37,866 nt of DNA from Streptomyces nymphaeiformis (GCF_014203895.1 NZ_JACHJY010000022.1:1-37866), one strand, 5' to 3'. Positions 1 through 7,623 are shown, counted from the first letter of the stretch. The notes: generated from the sequence alone by a model not told the origin. Numbers and translations are program-made.

Positions 1-95
1 CAAACGGGTCCCGGCGGTAAGAAACGTAGAGCTCACAGCGTTATCGCAGGTCAGGCGCCTAGTCGGAACAGGTTCGAGTCCGGTTCCGGGCACCA
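1..95 (+). other. tRNA-like 3' end, probably degenerate or partial
   Basis: The stretch ends in an encoded CCA (93-95) after a discriminator A. Before it lie a 7-nt acceptor-like strand (85-91, TCCGGGC) and a T-arm with loop TTCGAGT at 73-79 and a stem of 4 of 5 pairs (68-72 with 80-84). A 5' acceptor partner at 8-14 (GTCCCGG) pairs only with a mismatch and two wobbles. I could not fold a convincing D-arm or anticodon arm. It may be a decayed tRNA, an att-like duplicate of a tRNA 3' end, or chance. No anticodon is assigned. Confidence 0.3.
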
Positions 96-102
96 CGGTT
101 GG

Positions 103-720
103 TCACTGCGGCAGGCGGTCGAGCAGCCAGGAGCCGTACGCCTGGGGGAGGAGCGGGCCGGACGCGCCCGCCGCGACGGTGAGCGTCTCGTCGGCGGTCG
201 CCTCGTCCAGGCCGTCGGTGACCCCTTCGTCGACGAACCGCAGGAAGCGGGCCCGCTGCGGCCGCCCGCCCATGCGGCTCAGCTCGGCCTCGTCCTCCAG
301 CTCCGGCTCGGCGCCGTTGTGGGAGAAGTGCACTCCCGTCCGGTGGTCGATCCGCTGGTACTCCATGCCCGCGAGGGCGTAGCGGGTGGCGAGGGCGCCC
401 TGCCCCGTGCCCCCGACGGTCAGCGGGGCGGAGCCGTACTGCTCCGCGAGCGCGCGGGTGACGGTGTTCTGCACGGCCCCGCCGGCGCCGGTCATGGAGC
501 TGTCCTCGGGAAGTCCGAGCAGGATCAGGTCGTACCCGCGCGCGTGGAGCGCGGGGAGGAACGGGTACGCCTCGTGGACGAGGCCGCCCGCGAGCGCCGG
601 GAGCTCGGTGCCGGCGTCGCCGACGAGGATCACGGGCCTGGTGAGGTGCTCGCCCGCGGTGTAGACCCAGGCGCTCCCGTGGCGCGGGATCTCCCAGACG
701 GCGTTCGGATCGGCGGTCAT
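103..720 (-). CDS. alpha/beta-hydrolase-fold protein lacking the nucleophile (probable pseudoenzyme)
   Basis: A 205-residue protein. The ATG at 720 is chosen because an AGGAG lies just upstream; longer in-frame versions run into the promoter region. The order is strand and oxyanion region (PVILVGDAGTE), a LHARGYDLILL strand-helix, then GGTGQGALATRYALAGMEYQ and a following DHRTGVHF segment. This matches PGAP1/lipase-like alpha/beta hydrolases whose elbow reads GGSMGGLVARYALA. Aligned on RYALA, the nucleophilic Ser is Gly here, and the usual D-S-P-H-x-G-A after the elbow is SHNGAE. The fold is therefore recognisable but the Ser hydrolase triad looks lost. The function is unknown, perhaps binding or regulation. 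It is divergent from the Bax-inhibitor gene. Confidence 0.7.
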   Translation of the reverse strand: MTADPNAVWEIPRHGSAWVYTAGEHLTRPVILVGDAGTELPALAGGLVHEAYPFLPALHARGYDLILLGLPEDSSMTGAGGAVQNTVTRALAEQYGSAPLTVGGTGQGALATRYALAGMEYQRIDHRTGVHFSHNGAEPELEDEAELSRMGGRPQRARFLRFVDEGVTDGLDEATADETLTVAAGASGPLLPQAYGSWLLDRLPQ

Positions 721-904
721 GCGGCTCTCCTGTGGAGGGGACGGTTCCGTACGGGACGAGCCTGGCCGCGCGAAGCCCTCCGGCGCCGACGAAGATCGGA
801 AACTTACGGGAAAAGATCCTCCCCGAGCACTAGAGAGTTCCTTTTGCCTACCCATTACTCTTGACGCAAGGCCGCGCCGCGCGGTCTTGCCATGGAGGAG
901 TGAG

Positions 905-1804
905 ATGAGGAGCAGCAACCCGGTCTTCTCGCGACGGGGGTTCAGCCGCGACGCCGGCTACGCGGGCTTCAACGCGCAGCAGCAGGCCGGGGGCCCCGCC
1001 GTCGGAACCGACCCGTACGCCCAGGGCAACCCGTACGCCCAGGGCGCGACGAACCCGTACGCCACCAACCCGTACGCCCCGCAGGACGTCCAGCTCGGCG
1101 CCCCGCAGCAGGCCCGCGGCAACGTGATGACGATCGACGACGTCGTGAGCCGTACGGCCATGACGCTCGGCACGGTCGTGGTCACCGCCGTCCTGTCCTG
1201 GCTGCTGCTGCCGGTCGACCCGGCGAACCTCGGCAAGTCCTACGGCATCGCCATCGGCGCCGGCCTGGTCGCCATGGTCCTGTCGCTGGTGCAGTCCTTC
1301 AAGCGCAAGCCGTCGCCCGCGCTGATCCTGGCCTACGCCGCCTTCGAGGGCGTCTTCCTCGGCGTGATCTCCGCCGCCGTCTCGACGTACATCGCGGACG
1401 GCGTGGTCATCCAGGCGGTCCTGGGCACGATGTCGGTCTTCGCGGCCGTCCTCATCGCCTACAAGATGGGCTGGATCCGCGTCACGCGCCGCTTCTACGG
1501 CTTCGTGATGGCGGCCGCGATGGGCTTCGTGCTGCTCATGGCCGTCAACCTGCTGTTCTCGGTCTTCGCCGGCGGTGACGGCCTGGGCTTCCGCAGCGGT
1601 GGCCTCGGCATCGTCTTCGGCATCGTCGGCGTCGTCCTCGGCGCCCTGTTCCTCGCCCTCGACTTCAAGCAGGTCGAGGACGGCATCACCTACGGCGCGC
1701 CGCGCGAGGAGGCCTGGCTGGCCGCCTTCGGTCTCACCATGACCCTGGTGTGGATCTACCTGGAGATGCTGCGTCTGCTGTCGATCCTCCAGGGCGACGA
1801 CTGA
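905..1804 (+). CDS. Bax inhibitor-1/YccA family integral membrane protein
   Basis: A 299-residue protein. The ATG at 905 follows GGAGGAG at 894-900, so upstream in-frame sequence is excluded. The N-terminal ~70 residues are soluble, Gln/Asn/Tyr/Pro-rich, and carry repeated NPYA units (NPYAQG twice, then TNPYA twice). The rest is about seven hydrophobic helices, including TAVLSWLLLPVD, LVAMVLSLVQSF and YAAFEGVFLGVISAA, ending in WLAAFGLTMTLVWIYLEMLRLL. That is the BI-1 fold, known in bacteria as YccA/YetJ-type pH-sensitive leak channels; the cellular role in actinomycetes is unsettled. It appears monocistronic, with a strong hairpin 20 bp downstream. Confidence 0.9.
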   Translation: MRSSNPVFSRRGFSRDAGYAGFNAQQQAGGPAVGTDPYAQGNPYAQGATNPYATNPYAPQDVQLGAPQQARGNVMTIDDVVSRTAMTLGTVVVTAVLSWLLLPVDPANLGKSYGIAIGAGLVAMVLSLVQSFKRKPSPALILAYAAFEGVFLGVISAAVSTYIADGVVIQAVLGTMSVFAAVLIAYKMGWIRVTRRFYGFVMAAAMGFVLLMAVNLLFSVFAGGDGLGFRSGGLGIVFGIVGVVLGALFLALDFKQVEDGITYGAPREEAWLAAFGLTMTLVWIYLEMLRLLSILQGDD

Positions 1805-1823
1805 CGCATCCCGTGACTCGGGG

Positions 1824-1860
1824 GAAGGGCCCGTCCGGCTTCGTGCCGGGCGGGCCCTTC
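1824..1860. terminator. hairpin terminator between convergent genes
   Basis: GAAGGGCCCG-t-CCGGC pairs with GCCGG-g-CGGGCCCTTC around a TTCGT loop. It lies between the Bax-inhibitor gene (+) and the TetR gene (-), so it can end both transcripts. There is no T-run, as is usual in Streptomyces. Confidence 0.85.
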
Positions 1861-1867
1861 CGCGTGC

Positions 1868-2422
1868 CTAGCGGGCGTCCAGGAGGACGCGGGCGGCCGC
1901 CTTCGCCTGGGCGGCGGGTTCGGGGGAGCCGGTGATGCCGGCGACGGCCATGGCGCCGTTGGCGAGCAGGGCCAGCTGGTCGGCGAGGACGGGCGGGGCG
2001 CCGAGGGCGTCCGTCTGCTCGGCGAAGTACGCCCGCAGGGCCGCCTTGTGGTCGCGGGCGACGGCGGCGACCGACGGGGTGACCCCGCCGAGCTCCCCGA
2101 AGGTGTTGATGAACGCGCAGCCGCGGAAATCGGGCTCCGCGAACCAGCCGGCCAGCCAGTCGAAGACCGCGAGCGCCCGCTCGTACGGCCCGTCGGCGAC
2201 CCGCTCGCCATGGCCGGTGAGCGCTGCCCGCACGGCCTCGTCGCGGCGCCGCAGGACGGCCTCGACGAGCAGCTCCTTGGACGGGAAGACCTGGTAGAGC
2301 CGCTTCAGGGAGACCCCCGAAGCGGTGCGGATGGCGTCCATGCCGACGGCCTGCACCCCCCGCTCGTCGAAGAGCCGCTCCGCGGTGTCGAGCAGTTTCA
2401 GCTCGGCGGTTTCCGCGTCCAT
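1868..2422 (-). CDS. TetR/AcrR family transcriptional repressor
   Basis: A 184-residue protein. The start is taken at the ATG at 2422 (MDAETAELKLL), preceded by AAGGGG. A start at 2452 would lie inside the operator palindrome. Residues ~5-50 form the TetR helix-turn-helix (LLDTAERLFDERGVQAVGMD, then IRTASGVSLKRLYQVFPSKE). The remainder is the helical ligand-binding and dimer domain, with a C-F-I-N-T segment near the middle. It is divergent from an alpha/beta hydrolase gene across a doubled GAGAAC-N4-GTTCTC site, so it very likely represses itself and that hydrolase. The ligand is unknown, perhaps a substrate of the hydrolase. Confidence 0.93.
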   Translation of the reverse strand: MDAETAELKLLDTAERLFDERGVQAVGMDAIRTASGVSLKRLYQVFPSKELLVEAVLRRRDEAVRAALTGHGERVADGPYERALAVFDWLAGWFAEPDFRGCAFINTFGELGGVTPSVAAVARDHKAALRAYFAEQTDALGAPPVLADQLALLANGAMAVAGITGSPEPAAQAKAAARVLLDAR

Positions 2423-2436
2423 CGTCCGATCACCCC

Positions 2437-2507
2437 TTGCATGGAGAACCATCGTTCTCCTACTCTACAGGGCATCGGGAGAACGTTCGTTCTCTCGACC
2501 GGAGAAC
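2437..2507. promoter_or_regulatory. TetR operator pair and hydrolase promoter
   Basis: Two identical-architecture palindromes GAGAAC-N4-GTTCTC lie at 2444-2459 and 2479-2494, 35 bp centre to centre. A further half site GAGAAC is at 2502-2507. A possible plus-strand promoter is TTGCAT (2437-2442), 18 bp, TACTCT (2461-2466), with the first palindrome filling the spacer. Repressor binding there would block RNA polymerase. The palindromes are visible directly; the promoter and regulator assignments are inferred. Confidence 0.8.
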
Positions 2508-2526
2508 CGGAAACGGGGAGTCAGCC

Positions 2527-3399
2527 ATGTCCGCATTCGCCCTGCGCGCCCGCACCGTCACCGTCGACGGGCTCGACGTCTTCTACCGGGAGGCCGGCGA
2601 CCCGGCGAACCCCACCCTCGTCCTGCTGCACGGCTTCCCGTCCAGCTCGCACATGTACCGGGGGCTCATCGCCGAGCTCTCCGACGCGTACCACCTGATC
2701 GCCCCGGACCACATCGGCTTCGGCGCCTCCGCCGCACCGGCCGTCGAGGACTTCGCGTACGGCTTCGAGAAGCTCACCGAGATCACCCTCGGACTCCTCG
2801 ACCGGCTGGGCGTCGAGAGGTTCGCGCTCTACATCCAGGACTACGGCGCCCCGATCGGCCTGCGGATCGCCTCCCGGCACCCCGAGCGCGTCACCGCGAT
2901 CGTCAGCCAGAGCGGCAACGCCTACCTGGAGGGCTTCACGCCCTTCTGGGACGTGCTCTTCGCCCACGCCCGGGACCGGGCGGCGAACGAGCCGGCCGTA
3001 CGGGAGCTGCTGACCGCCGAGGCCACCCGCTGGCAGTACACCCACGGCGTGCCCGCCGACCGGCTCGACCGGATCGCCCCCGAGGCGTGGACCCTGGAGC
3101 AGGCCGGCCTCGACCGGCCCGGCAACAAGGAGATCCAGCTCCAGCTCTTCTGGGACTACCAGTTCAACCTGGACGGCTACCCGGCCTTCCAGGAGTACTT
3201 CCGCACCCACCGGCCGCCGCTGCTCGCGGCCTGGGGGCGCGGTGACGAGATCTTCGGGCCGGCCGGTGCGGAGGCCTTCGCCCGGGACCTGCCCGACGCC
3301 GAGATCCACCTCCTGGACGCCGGACACTTCGCCCTGGAGACGCACGGCGAGGAGATCGCCGCGCTCGTCCGCGACTTCCTCGGCCGCCACGTGAAGTGA
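2527..3399 (+). CDS. alpha/beta-fold hydrolase with Asp nucleophile (haloalkane dehalogenase/epoxide hydrolase-like)
   Basis: A 290-residue cytosolic protein. The ATG at 2527 follows ACGGGGAG. Motifs in order are the oxyanion HGFPSSS (~37-43), LIAPDHIGFGAS, the nucleophile elbow YIQDYGAPIG (Asp ~106), a helical cap region with WQYTHG, and the C-terminal acid/base region ending in LLDAGHFALETHG (His ~271). An Asp rather than a Ser at the elbow places it with haloalkane dehalogenases and epoxide hydrolases. The residue after Asp is Tyr, not the Trp that helps bind halide in classical dehalogenases, so an epoxide, ester or other substrate is as likely. It is controlled by the divergent TetR. Confidence 0.88.
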   Translation: MSAFALRARTVTVDGLDVFYREAGDPANPTLVLLHGFPSSSHMYRGLIAELSDAYHLIAPDHIGFGASAAPAVEDFAYGFEKLTEITLGLLDRLGVERFALYIQDYGAPIGLRIASRHPERVTAIVSQSGNAYLEGFTPFWDVLFAHARDRAANEPAVRELLTAEATRWQYTHGVPADRLDRIAPEAWTLEQAGLDRPGNKEIQLQLFWDYQFNLDGYPAFQEYFRTHRPPLLAAWGRGDEIFGPAGAEAFARDLPDAEIHLLDAGHFALETHGEEIAALVRDFLGRHVK

Positions 3400-3426
3400 C
3401 GGCGAGGGCGGGCGCGGAGGCGGCGC

Positions 3427-3657
3427 TCAGAGCAGTCTGCGCGCCGCCCGCCGCAGGTCGTACTCGTGGAGGATCGCCTTCGCGTGGCCGTACGTCAGCT
3501 CGTGCGCCCCGCGGAGCCAGCTGACGCGCTCCTCGAAGCGGAGGAGGGAGGGGCCCTCCTCGACGGTGCGCATCCAGTCGGCGATCTCACGACCGGTGCG
3601 GCGCGGGATCCGGGCCAGCAGGTTGCGGTGGGTCTCTTCGGAGAAGGTGTGGGACAT
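3427..3657 (-). CDS. small DUF4287-like protein
   Basis: A 76-residue, Arg/Glu-rich soluble protein starting at the ATG at 3657. The pattern RRTGREIADWMRTVEE, then RVSWLRGAHELTYGHAKAIL, matches the helical DUF4287 type (a short domain around a TG..ADW helix and an HG-containing C-terminal helix). The family has no established biochemical function. The gene stands alone between the hydrolase (+) and a small plus-strand gene. No cysteines, signal peptide or membrane segment is present. Confidence 0.7.
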   Translation of the reverse strand: MSHTFSEETHRNLLARIPRRTGREIADWMRTVEEGPSLLRFEERVSWLRGAHELTYGHAKAILHEYDLRRAARRLL

Positions 3658-3732
3658 CGGCGCCTCCGGACGCTTCGTACCGTGTGTTGCTCCTCGTACT
3701 CCTTCCCGTCACCGTGCCGAAGCCTTCGCCCG

Positions 3733-3772
3733 TTGGCAAGGGGGCCGGGCGGGCGCGTAGGGTCGCGGAGTG
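3733..3772 (+). promoter_or_regulatory. promoter of a leaderless gene
   Basis: TTGGCA (3733-3738), 19 bp, TAGGGT (3758-3763). The GTG start at 3770 lies 7 nt after the -10, exactly where transcription should begin. No ribosome-binding site is present. This supports a leaderless mRNA. Confidence 0.55.
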
Positions 3773-4099
3773 CGCGATACGAGTGAACTGACCGCCGCCG
3801 TCGAGCGGTTCGCCGGCCGGCTGCGGGCCGCCCCGCAGAGCCGTCTCCGGCAGGGCGCGGCGGCCGAAGGGCTGGCCCTCGCCCGGGAGTTGGCGGTGCG
3901 CGCCCAGCGTGCCGAGGACCCGGACCGGGAGCCGAGGGCCATGCCGGAGGCGGGCCTGTTCACGGTGGGCGACCAGCTCACCGTCGCCGGGAACGATCTG
4001 GCCGAGATCCTGCGAACGGCCCCGGCCGGCTCCCGGGAGGAGGAGCTGGACGAGGCCGTGAGGCTGGTACGGGAGGCGATGGAGCGCTCGGGGCTCTGA
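3770..4099 (+). CDS. hypothetical helical protein, leaderless
   Basis: A 109-residue protein read from the GTG at 3770. It is almost entirely predicted helix (TSELTAAVERFAGRLR, AAEGLALARELAVRAQ, DQLTVAGNDLAEIL, EELDEAVRLVREAMER), with an acidic linker and no signal peptide or membrane segment. I do not recognise the family; many Streptomyces genomes carry small helical proteins of this sort. It ends 7 bp before the convergent gene's stop codon, with no hairpin between them. Codon usage supports a real gene. Confidence 0.65.
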   Translation: MRDTSELTAAVERFAGRLRAAPQSRLRQGAAAEGLALARELAVRAQRAEDPDREPRAMPEAGLFTVGDQLTVAGNDLAEILRTAPAGSREEELDEAVRLVREAMERSGL

Positions 4100-4106
4100 G
4101 CCGCTC

Positions 4107-4940
4107 CTACAGGGAGGCGATCACGCGGTCCGCGAGGATGTAGACGTTCTCCTCGTCCGTGTCGCCGTACGAGAAGGTCAGGGCGAAGGCGCCCGAGACG
4201 CCCGAGCCGCCGAGCAGCACCGGGGTGCGGCCCGCGCGCAGGGCCTCGGCGAGGCGTTCGGCGGTCTCGCGGTGGCCGGGGGTCATGCAGAGCGTGGTGC
4301 CGTCCGCGAAGACGTACACGTCGAGGGTGCCGAGCGGGCCCGGGCGCACGTCCGTGAGGGCGGTGCGGGTGTCCGCGAGCTCCTCCAGGCGGGCCACCGT
4401 CCGCTCGTGGTCGGTGACCACGGGCGTCTGCACCGGCACGAAGTCCGGGTGCGAGGGGTGCCGGCGGCGGGCCGCGGCCAGCTCCGCCGAGTCCTCCGGG
4501 TACTCGTCGAAGGCGTCGAGGGCGTCCGGGCCGTCGAGCGCCGCGGCCTCCGCCTCCATGGCCTCCAGGGCCATCGCCTCCAGGCCCACGAAGTCGGCCT
4601 GGCGCGGCACGAAGAAGGCGCCCTCGTCCGCCGTGCCGCCCGGACCGCCGAGCAGCGACGGGGCGTCGGCCGCGTCACGGGCCTCCTGTGCGGCCCAGAA
4701 GGCACGCGCCTCGGCGAGCTCGCGCTCCCGCTCCTCGGCCAGCGCCTCGGCGACCGCGGCCCGTATCTCCGCGGCGGGCGAGGTGCGGGCCGCCGGAACC
4801 GTCCCGCCGTGACCGGCGGCCAGCTCGCCCCGCAGGGCGGTGACCTCCTTGCGGAGACCGTGGACGGCGTGCAGGGCAGCAGCGCCCACGGCCGTGGTGG
4901 CGGCCGTGGTCAGCAGCAGGGCAAGAGACATGGCGCTCAC
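4107..4940 (-). CDS. membrane-anchored protein with coiled-coil stalk, unknown function
   Basis: A 277-residue protein. The GTG at 4940 is favoured because GGGAGT sits 9 nt upstream; an ATG at 4931 is possible. Residues ~5-27 form one hydrophobic helix, followed by a heptad-like, Glu/Ala-rich helix (AAVAEALAEERERELAEARA). An acidic, low-complexity middle follows (EAMALEAMEAEAAALDGPD), then a compact C-terminal domain with TLDVYVFADGTTLCMTPGHR and RTPVLLGGSGVSGAFALTFS. Only one membrane segment is seen, so the C-terminal domain is probably on one side of the membrane, with topology uncertain. I do not recognise the C-terminal domain. No partner gene is adjacent. Confidence 0.7.
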   Translation of the reverse strand: MSAMSLALLLTTAATTAVGAAALHAVHGLRKEVTALRGELAAGHGGTVPAARTSPAAEIRAAVAEALAEERERELAEARAFWAAQEARDAADAPSLLGGPGGTADEGAFFVPRQADFVGLEAMALEAMEAEAAALDGPDALDAFDEYPEDSAELAAARRRHPSHPDFVPVQTPVVTDHERTVARLEELADTRTALTDVRPGPLGTLDVYVFADGTTLCMTPGHRETAERLAEALRAGRTPVLLGGSGVSGAFALTFSYGDTDEENVYILADRVIASL

Positions 4941-5090
4941 TGACGTACTCCCGATTCCGAGTCGATCCCCCGACTTCCTACATCAGCTTGTCCCGGGGTG
5001 GTGCCTGCTGTCAGTGCATTACGTCACGAATTGGACAGGTATTTCTGCCAGGTGTTTAGTCCCGAAACGGCTCTGACCTGGGAAAACGAA

Positions 5091-5123
5091 CTCCCCCGGG
5101 ATGTAGGTCACATCCTGGGGGAG
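5091..5123 (-). terminator. intrinsic terminator of the thiolase gene
   Basis: CTCCCCC and GGATGT pair with ACATCC and GGGGGAG around a short loop. On the minus strand the stem is followed by TTCGTTTTCC, a rare near-canonical T-rich tail for this genome. It lies 48 bp past the thiolase stop. Confidence 0.85.
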
Positions 5124-5171
5124 ATTCGGTCACGGCTCGGACGCGGTGCGGTTGACGCACCCGGTCACTGG

Positions 5172-6392
5172 TTAGCTGAGGCGCTCGATGACCATGGCCA
5201 TGCCCTGGCCGCCGCCGACGCACATGGTCTCCAGGCCGAACTGCTTGTCGTGGAACTGGAGGCTGTTGATCAGCGTGCCGGTGATGCGGGCGCCGGTCAT
5301 GCCGAAGGGGTGGCCGACGGCGATGGCGCCACCGTTGACGTTCACCTTGTCCAGGTCGAAGCCGAGGTCCTGGTAGGACGGGATGACCTGCGCGGCGAAG
5401 GCCTCGTTGATCTCGACCAGGTCGATGTCGCCCGTGGTCAGGCCGGCGCGCCGGAGGGCCTGCTTCGAGGCCTCGACCGGGCCGAGGCCCATGATCTCGG
5501 GGGAGAGGCCGGAGACGCCGGTGGAGACGATCCGGGCCAGCGGGGTCAGGCCGAGCTCGCGGGCCTTGGTGTCGGACATGATCACGAGCGCGGCGGCGCC
5601 GTCGTTCAGCGGGCAGCAGTTGCCGGCGGTGACGAGGCCGTCGGGGCGGAAGACCGGCTTGAGGCCGGAGACGCCCTCCAGGGTGACGCCGGCGCGCGGG
5701 CCGTCGTCCGCGGAGACGACGGTGCCGTCGGGGAGCGTCACCGGGGTGATCTCGCGCTCCCAGAAGCCGTTCTTGATGGCCTGCTCGGCGAGGTTCTGCG
5801 AGCGCACGCCGAACTCGTCCATCTCCTGGCGGCTGATGCCCTTCCAGCGGGCCAGGTTCTCCGCGGTCTGGCCCATCGCGATGTACGCGTCGGGGACGAG
5901 GCCGTCCTCGCGCGGGTCGTGCCAGGTGGAGCCCTCGGAGGCGGCGACGGCGGCGGTACGGGCCTCGGCGTCGGCGAAGAGCGGGTTGTGCGTGTCCGGG
6001 AGGGAGTCCGAGTTGCCCTTCACGAAGCGGGACACCATCTCGACGCCGGCCGAGATGAAGACGTCGCCCTCGCCCGCCTTGATCGCGTGCATGGCCATGC
6101 GGGAGGTCTGCAGCGAGGAGGAGCAGTAGCGGGTGATCGTGCAGCCCGGCAGGTGGTCCATGCCCATCTGCACGGCGACGATCCGGCCCAGGTTGTTGCC
6201 CTGCTCGCCGCCGGGGAGGCCGCAGCCGAGCATCAGGTCGTCGATGTCCCGCGGGTCCAGCTCCGGGACCTTGGCGAGCGCGGCCTGGATGATCGTGGCG
6301 GTGAGGTCGTCCGGCCGCAGGTCCTTCAGGGAGCCCTTGAAGGCCCGGCCGATGGGCGAGCGGGCGGTCGAGACGATCACGGCTTCGGGCAT
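5172..6392 (-). CDS. acetyl-CoA C-acyltransferase (thiolase)
   Basis: A 406-residue cytosolic thiolase. The start is the ATG at 6392 (MPEAVIVSTARSPIG), with GGAG upstream; the longer reading frame is out of family. Catalytic parts are the nucleophile Cys90 in RYCSSSLQ, the VNEAFAAQ-type segment (EINEAFAAQVIP), the base His in GHPFGMTGARI, and the second Cys in ETMCVGGGQG. Thiolases either cleave 3-ketoacyl-CoA in beta-oxidation or condense acetyl-CoA; at this length and with this motif set a degradative FadA-type role is likely. The gene is separated from the upstream SGNH gene by an inverted-repeat element and has its own promoter region with palindromes. Confidence 0.95.
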   Translation of the reverse strand: MPEAVIVSTARSPIGRAFKGSLKDLRPDDLTATIIQAALAKVPELDPRDIDDLMLGCGLPGGEQGNNLGRIVAVQMGMDHLPGCTITRYCSSSLQTSRMAMHAIKAGEGDVFISAGVEMVSRFVKGNSDSLPDTHNPLFADAEARTAAVAASEGSTWHDPREDGLVPDAYIAMGQTAENLARWKGISRQEMDEFGVRSQNLAEQAIKNGFWEREITPVTLPDGTVVSADDGPRAGVTLEGVSGLKPVFRPDGLVTAGNCCPLNDGAAALVIMSDTKARELGLTPLARIVSTGVSGLSPEIMGLGPVEASKQALRRAGLTTGDIDLVEINEAFAAQVIPSYQDLGFDLDKVNVNGGAIAVGHPFGMTGARITGTLINSLQFHDKQFGLETMCVGGGQGMAMVIERLS

Positions 6393-6437
6393 CACGGCTC
6401 CATGAGGGTGCGGAGTGGGCGGACAGAAAGGGAAGTT

Positions 6438-6506
6438 ACCCGTACGTACCGCACGGGTCACCGCCTGAACGGTGTGACGCGGACCTCTTTTCTAAGCGTA
6501 CGCTCA
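6438..6506 (-). promoter_or_regulatory. palindromic candidate operators upstream of the thiolase gene
   Basis: A perfect 10-bp palindrome AGCGTACGCT (6495-6504), extended imperfectly to TAAGCGTACGCTCA, lies about 105 bp upstream of the thiolase start. Nearer, ACCCGT (6438-6443) and ACGGGT (6453-6458) form an inverted repeat. These are plausible sites for a fatty-acid-responsive TetR- or GntR-type regulator. No regulator gene is adjacent. Confidence 0.45.
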
Positions 6507-6522
6507 GCGGGATGCCCCGCGG

Positions 6523-6625
6523 CTAGGGCCTGTCCGGCGGACCATGGCCGGGGCCGCGACGCCTGGTGCGGTGCCTCGCAAGGCGCCGCGGCCTATCCGA
6601 CCCTGATCCGCCGGACAGGCCCTAG
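6523..6625. repeat. 103-bp inverted-repeat element (MITE-like) supplying a stop codon
   Basis: CTAGGGCCTGTCCGGCGGA (6523-6541) is repeated in perfect inverted orientation at 6607-6625. The interior has a second imperfect inverted repeat (GCCGCGACGCCT against AGGCGCCGCGGC), so the whole unit can fold into one long hairpin. It has no coding capacity. The right end contains the TAG stop codon of the SGNH hydrolase gene. The copy also acts as a likely terminator between that gene and the thiolase gene. Confidence 0.8.
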
Positions 6626-7623
6626 GCCTGGGCGTCCTCCGGAGCCGGGGTCGGGGTCTCCGCGGCGGGCAGCCGGCGGCGGCGCCGGTGCTTCAGGAGG
6701 GCCCACGGGGCACGGGCGGCCGTGACCTCCGTGCCCGCCTCGCTGGCCGCCTCCGCCGCCGCCTTCGCCACCGGCAGCATGTTCTCGTGCCGCGCCGGCT
6801 CCAGGCGGTCCGTTTCCGGCCAGACGCCCAGCGCGGCGCACAGCGTCGGCAGGATCGCCATCGCCGCCGTCGCGTACCCCTCCGCCGAGGGGTGGAAGCT
6901 GTCGATCCCGAACATCTCGCGCGGGTTCGCCGCGAACTCGGGCCCGAGGAGATCGCCCAGGGACACCGTCCGGCCCCCCTGCTCCACCACCACGATCGTC
7001 TGCGCCGCCGCCAGCTGCCGCGAGGCCCGCCGGGCCAGCCAGCGCAGCGGCTGGTAGACCGGCTCGATCGTGCCCAGATCCGGGCAGGTCCCGACCACCA
7101 CCTCCGCGCCCGCCGTCCGCAGCCGCCGTACGGCCGAGGCGAGCAGCCGCACGGACTCCGTCGGCGCGAGCCGGTGCGTCACGTCGTTCGCGCCGATCAT
7201 GATCACGCAGACGTCCGGCGGCCCGAGCGGCTGCGCGAGCAGCAGCGAGACCTGGCGCTCCAGGTCGTCCGAGCGCGCCCCCGAGAGCGCCACGTTCCGC
7301 AGGACCACCGGCCGCTCGGCGACCGCCGCGAGCCCGGAGGCGAGCAGCGCGCCCGGTGTCTGACCCGTGCGGCGGACCCCCTGGCCCGCCGCCGTGGAAT
7401 CACCCAGAAGGGCCAGCCGCAGCGGGTCCTCCGTGCCGAAGGCGCGGCCGTAGAGGCCGTCCGCCACCGGCGGCAGCGGTGCCGGCGCCCCGTAGACCGT
7501 GCGCTTGGCCAGCTGTGCCTCGGCCAGGAGGACCCCCACCGCCGCCACACCGATCAGCCCGATGCTCCCGCCGCCGTACGCCGCACCCGCCGCGATCCGC
7601 CGCGCCACCCTCGCCCTCGACAT
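6622..7623 (-). CDS. SGNH/GDSL-family hydrolase, membrane-anchored
   Basis: A 333-residue protein. The ATG at 7623 is chosen because AAGGAGGTG lies at ideal spacing. Residues ~10-35 are Arg-flanked then hydrophobic, a signal anchor. The SGNH blocks are I, LLGDSTAAGQG (Ser76); II, NVALSGARSDD (Gly); III, IMIGANDVTH (Asn); and V, DSFHPSAEGY (catalytic Asp and His). The catalytic domain is probably extracytoplasmic, acting as a lipase, esterase or carbohydrate acetylesterase. After ~residue 260 comes a variable Ala/Glu/Arg-rich tail with a basic KHRRRRR patch. The last codon, TAG, is contributed by the adjacent inverted-repeat element, so the tail may have been altered by its insertion. Confidence 0.9.
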   Translation of the reverse strand: MSRARVARRIAAGAAYGGGSIGLIGVAAVGVLLAEAQLAKRTVYGAPAPLPPVADGLYGRAFGTEDPLRLALLGDSTAAGQGVRRTGQTPGALLASGLAAVAERPVVLRNVALSGARSDDLERQVSLLLAQPLGPPDVCVIMIGANDVTHRLAPTESVRLLASAVRRLRTAGAEVVVGTCPDLGTIEPVYQPLRWLARRASRQLAAAQTIVVVEQGGRTVSLGDLLGPEFAANPREMFGIDSFHPSAEGYATAAMAILPTLCAALGVWPETDRLEPARHENMLPVAKAAAEAASEAGTEVTAARAPWALLKHRRRRRLPAAETPTPAPEDAQA

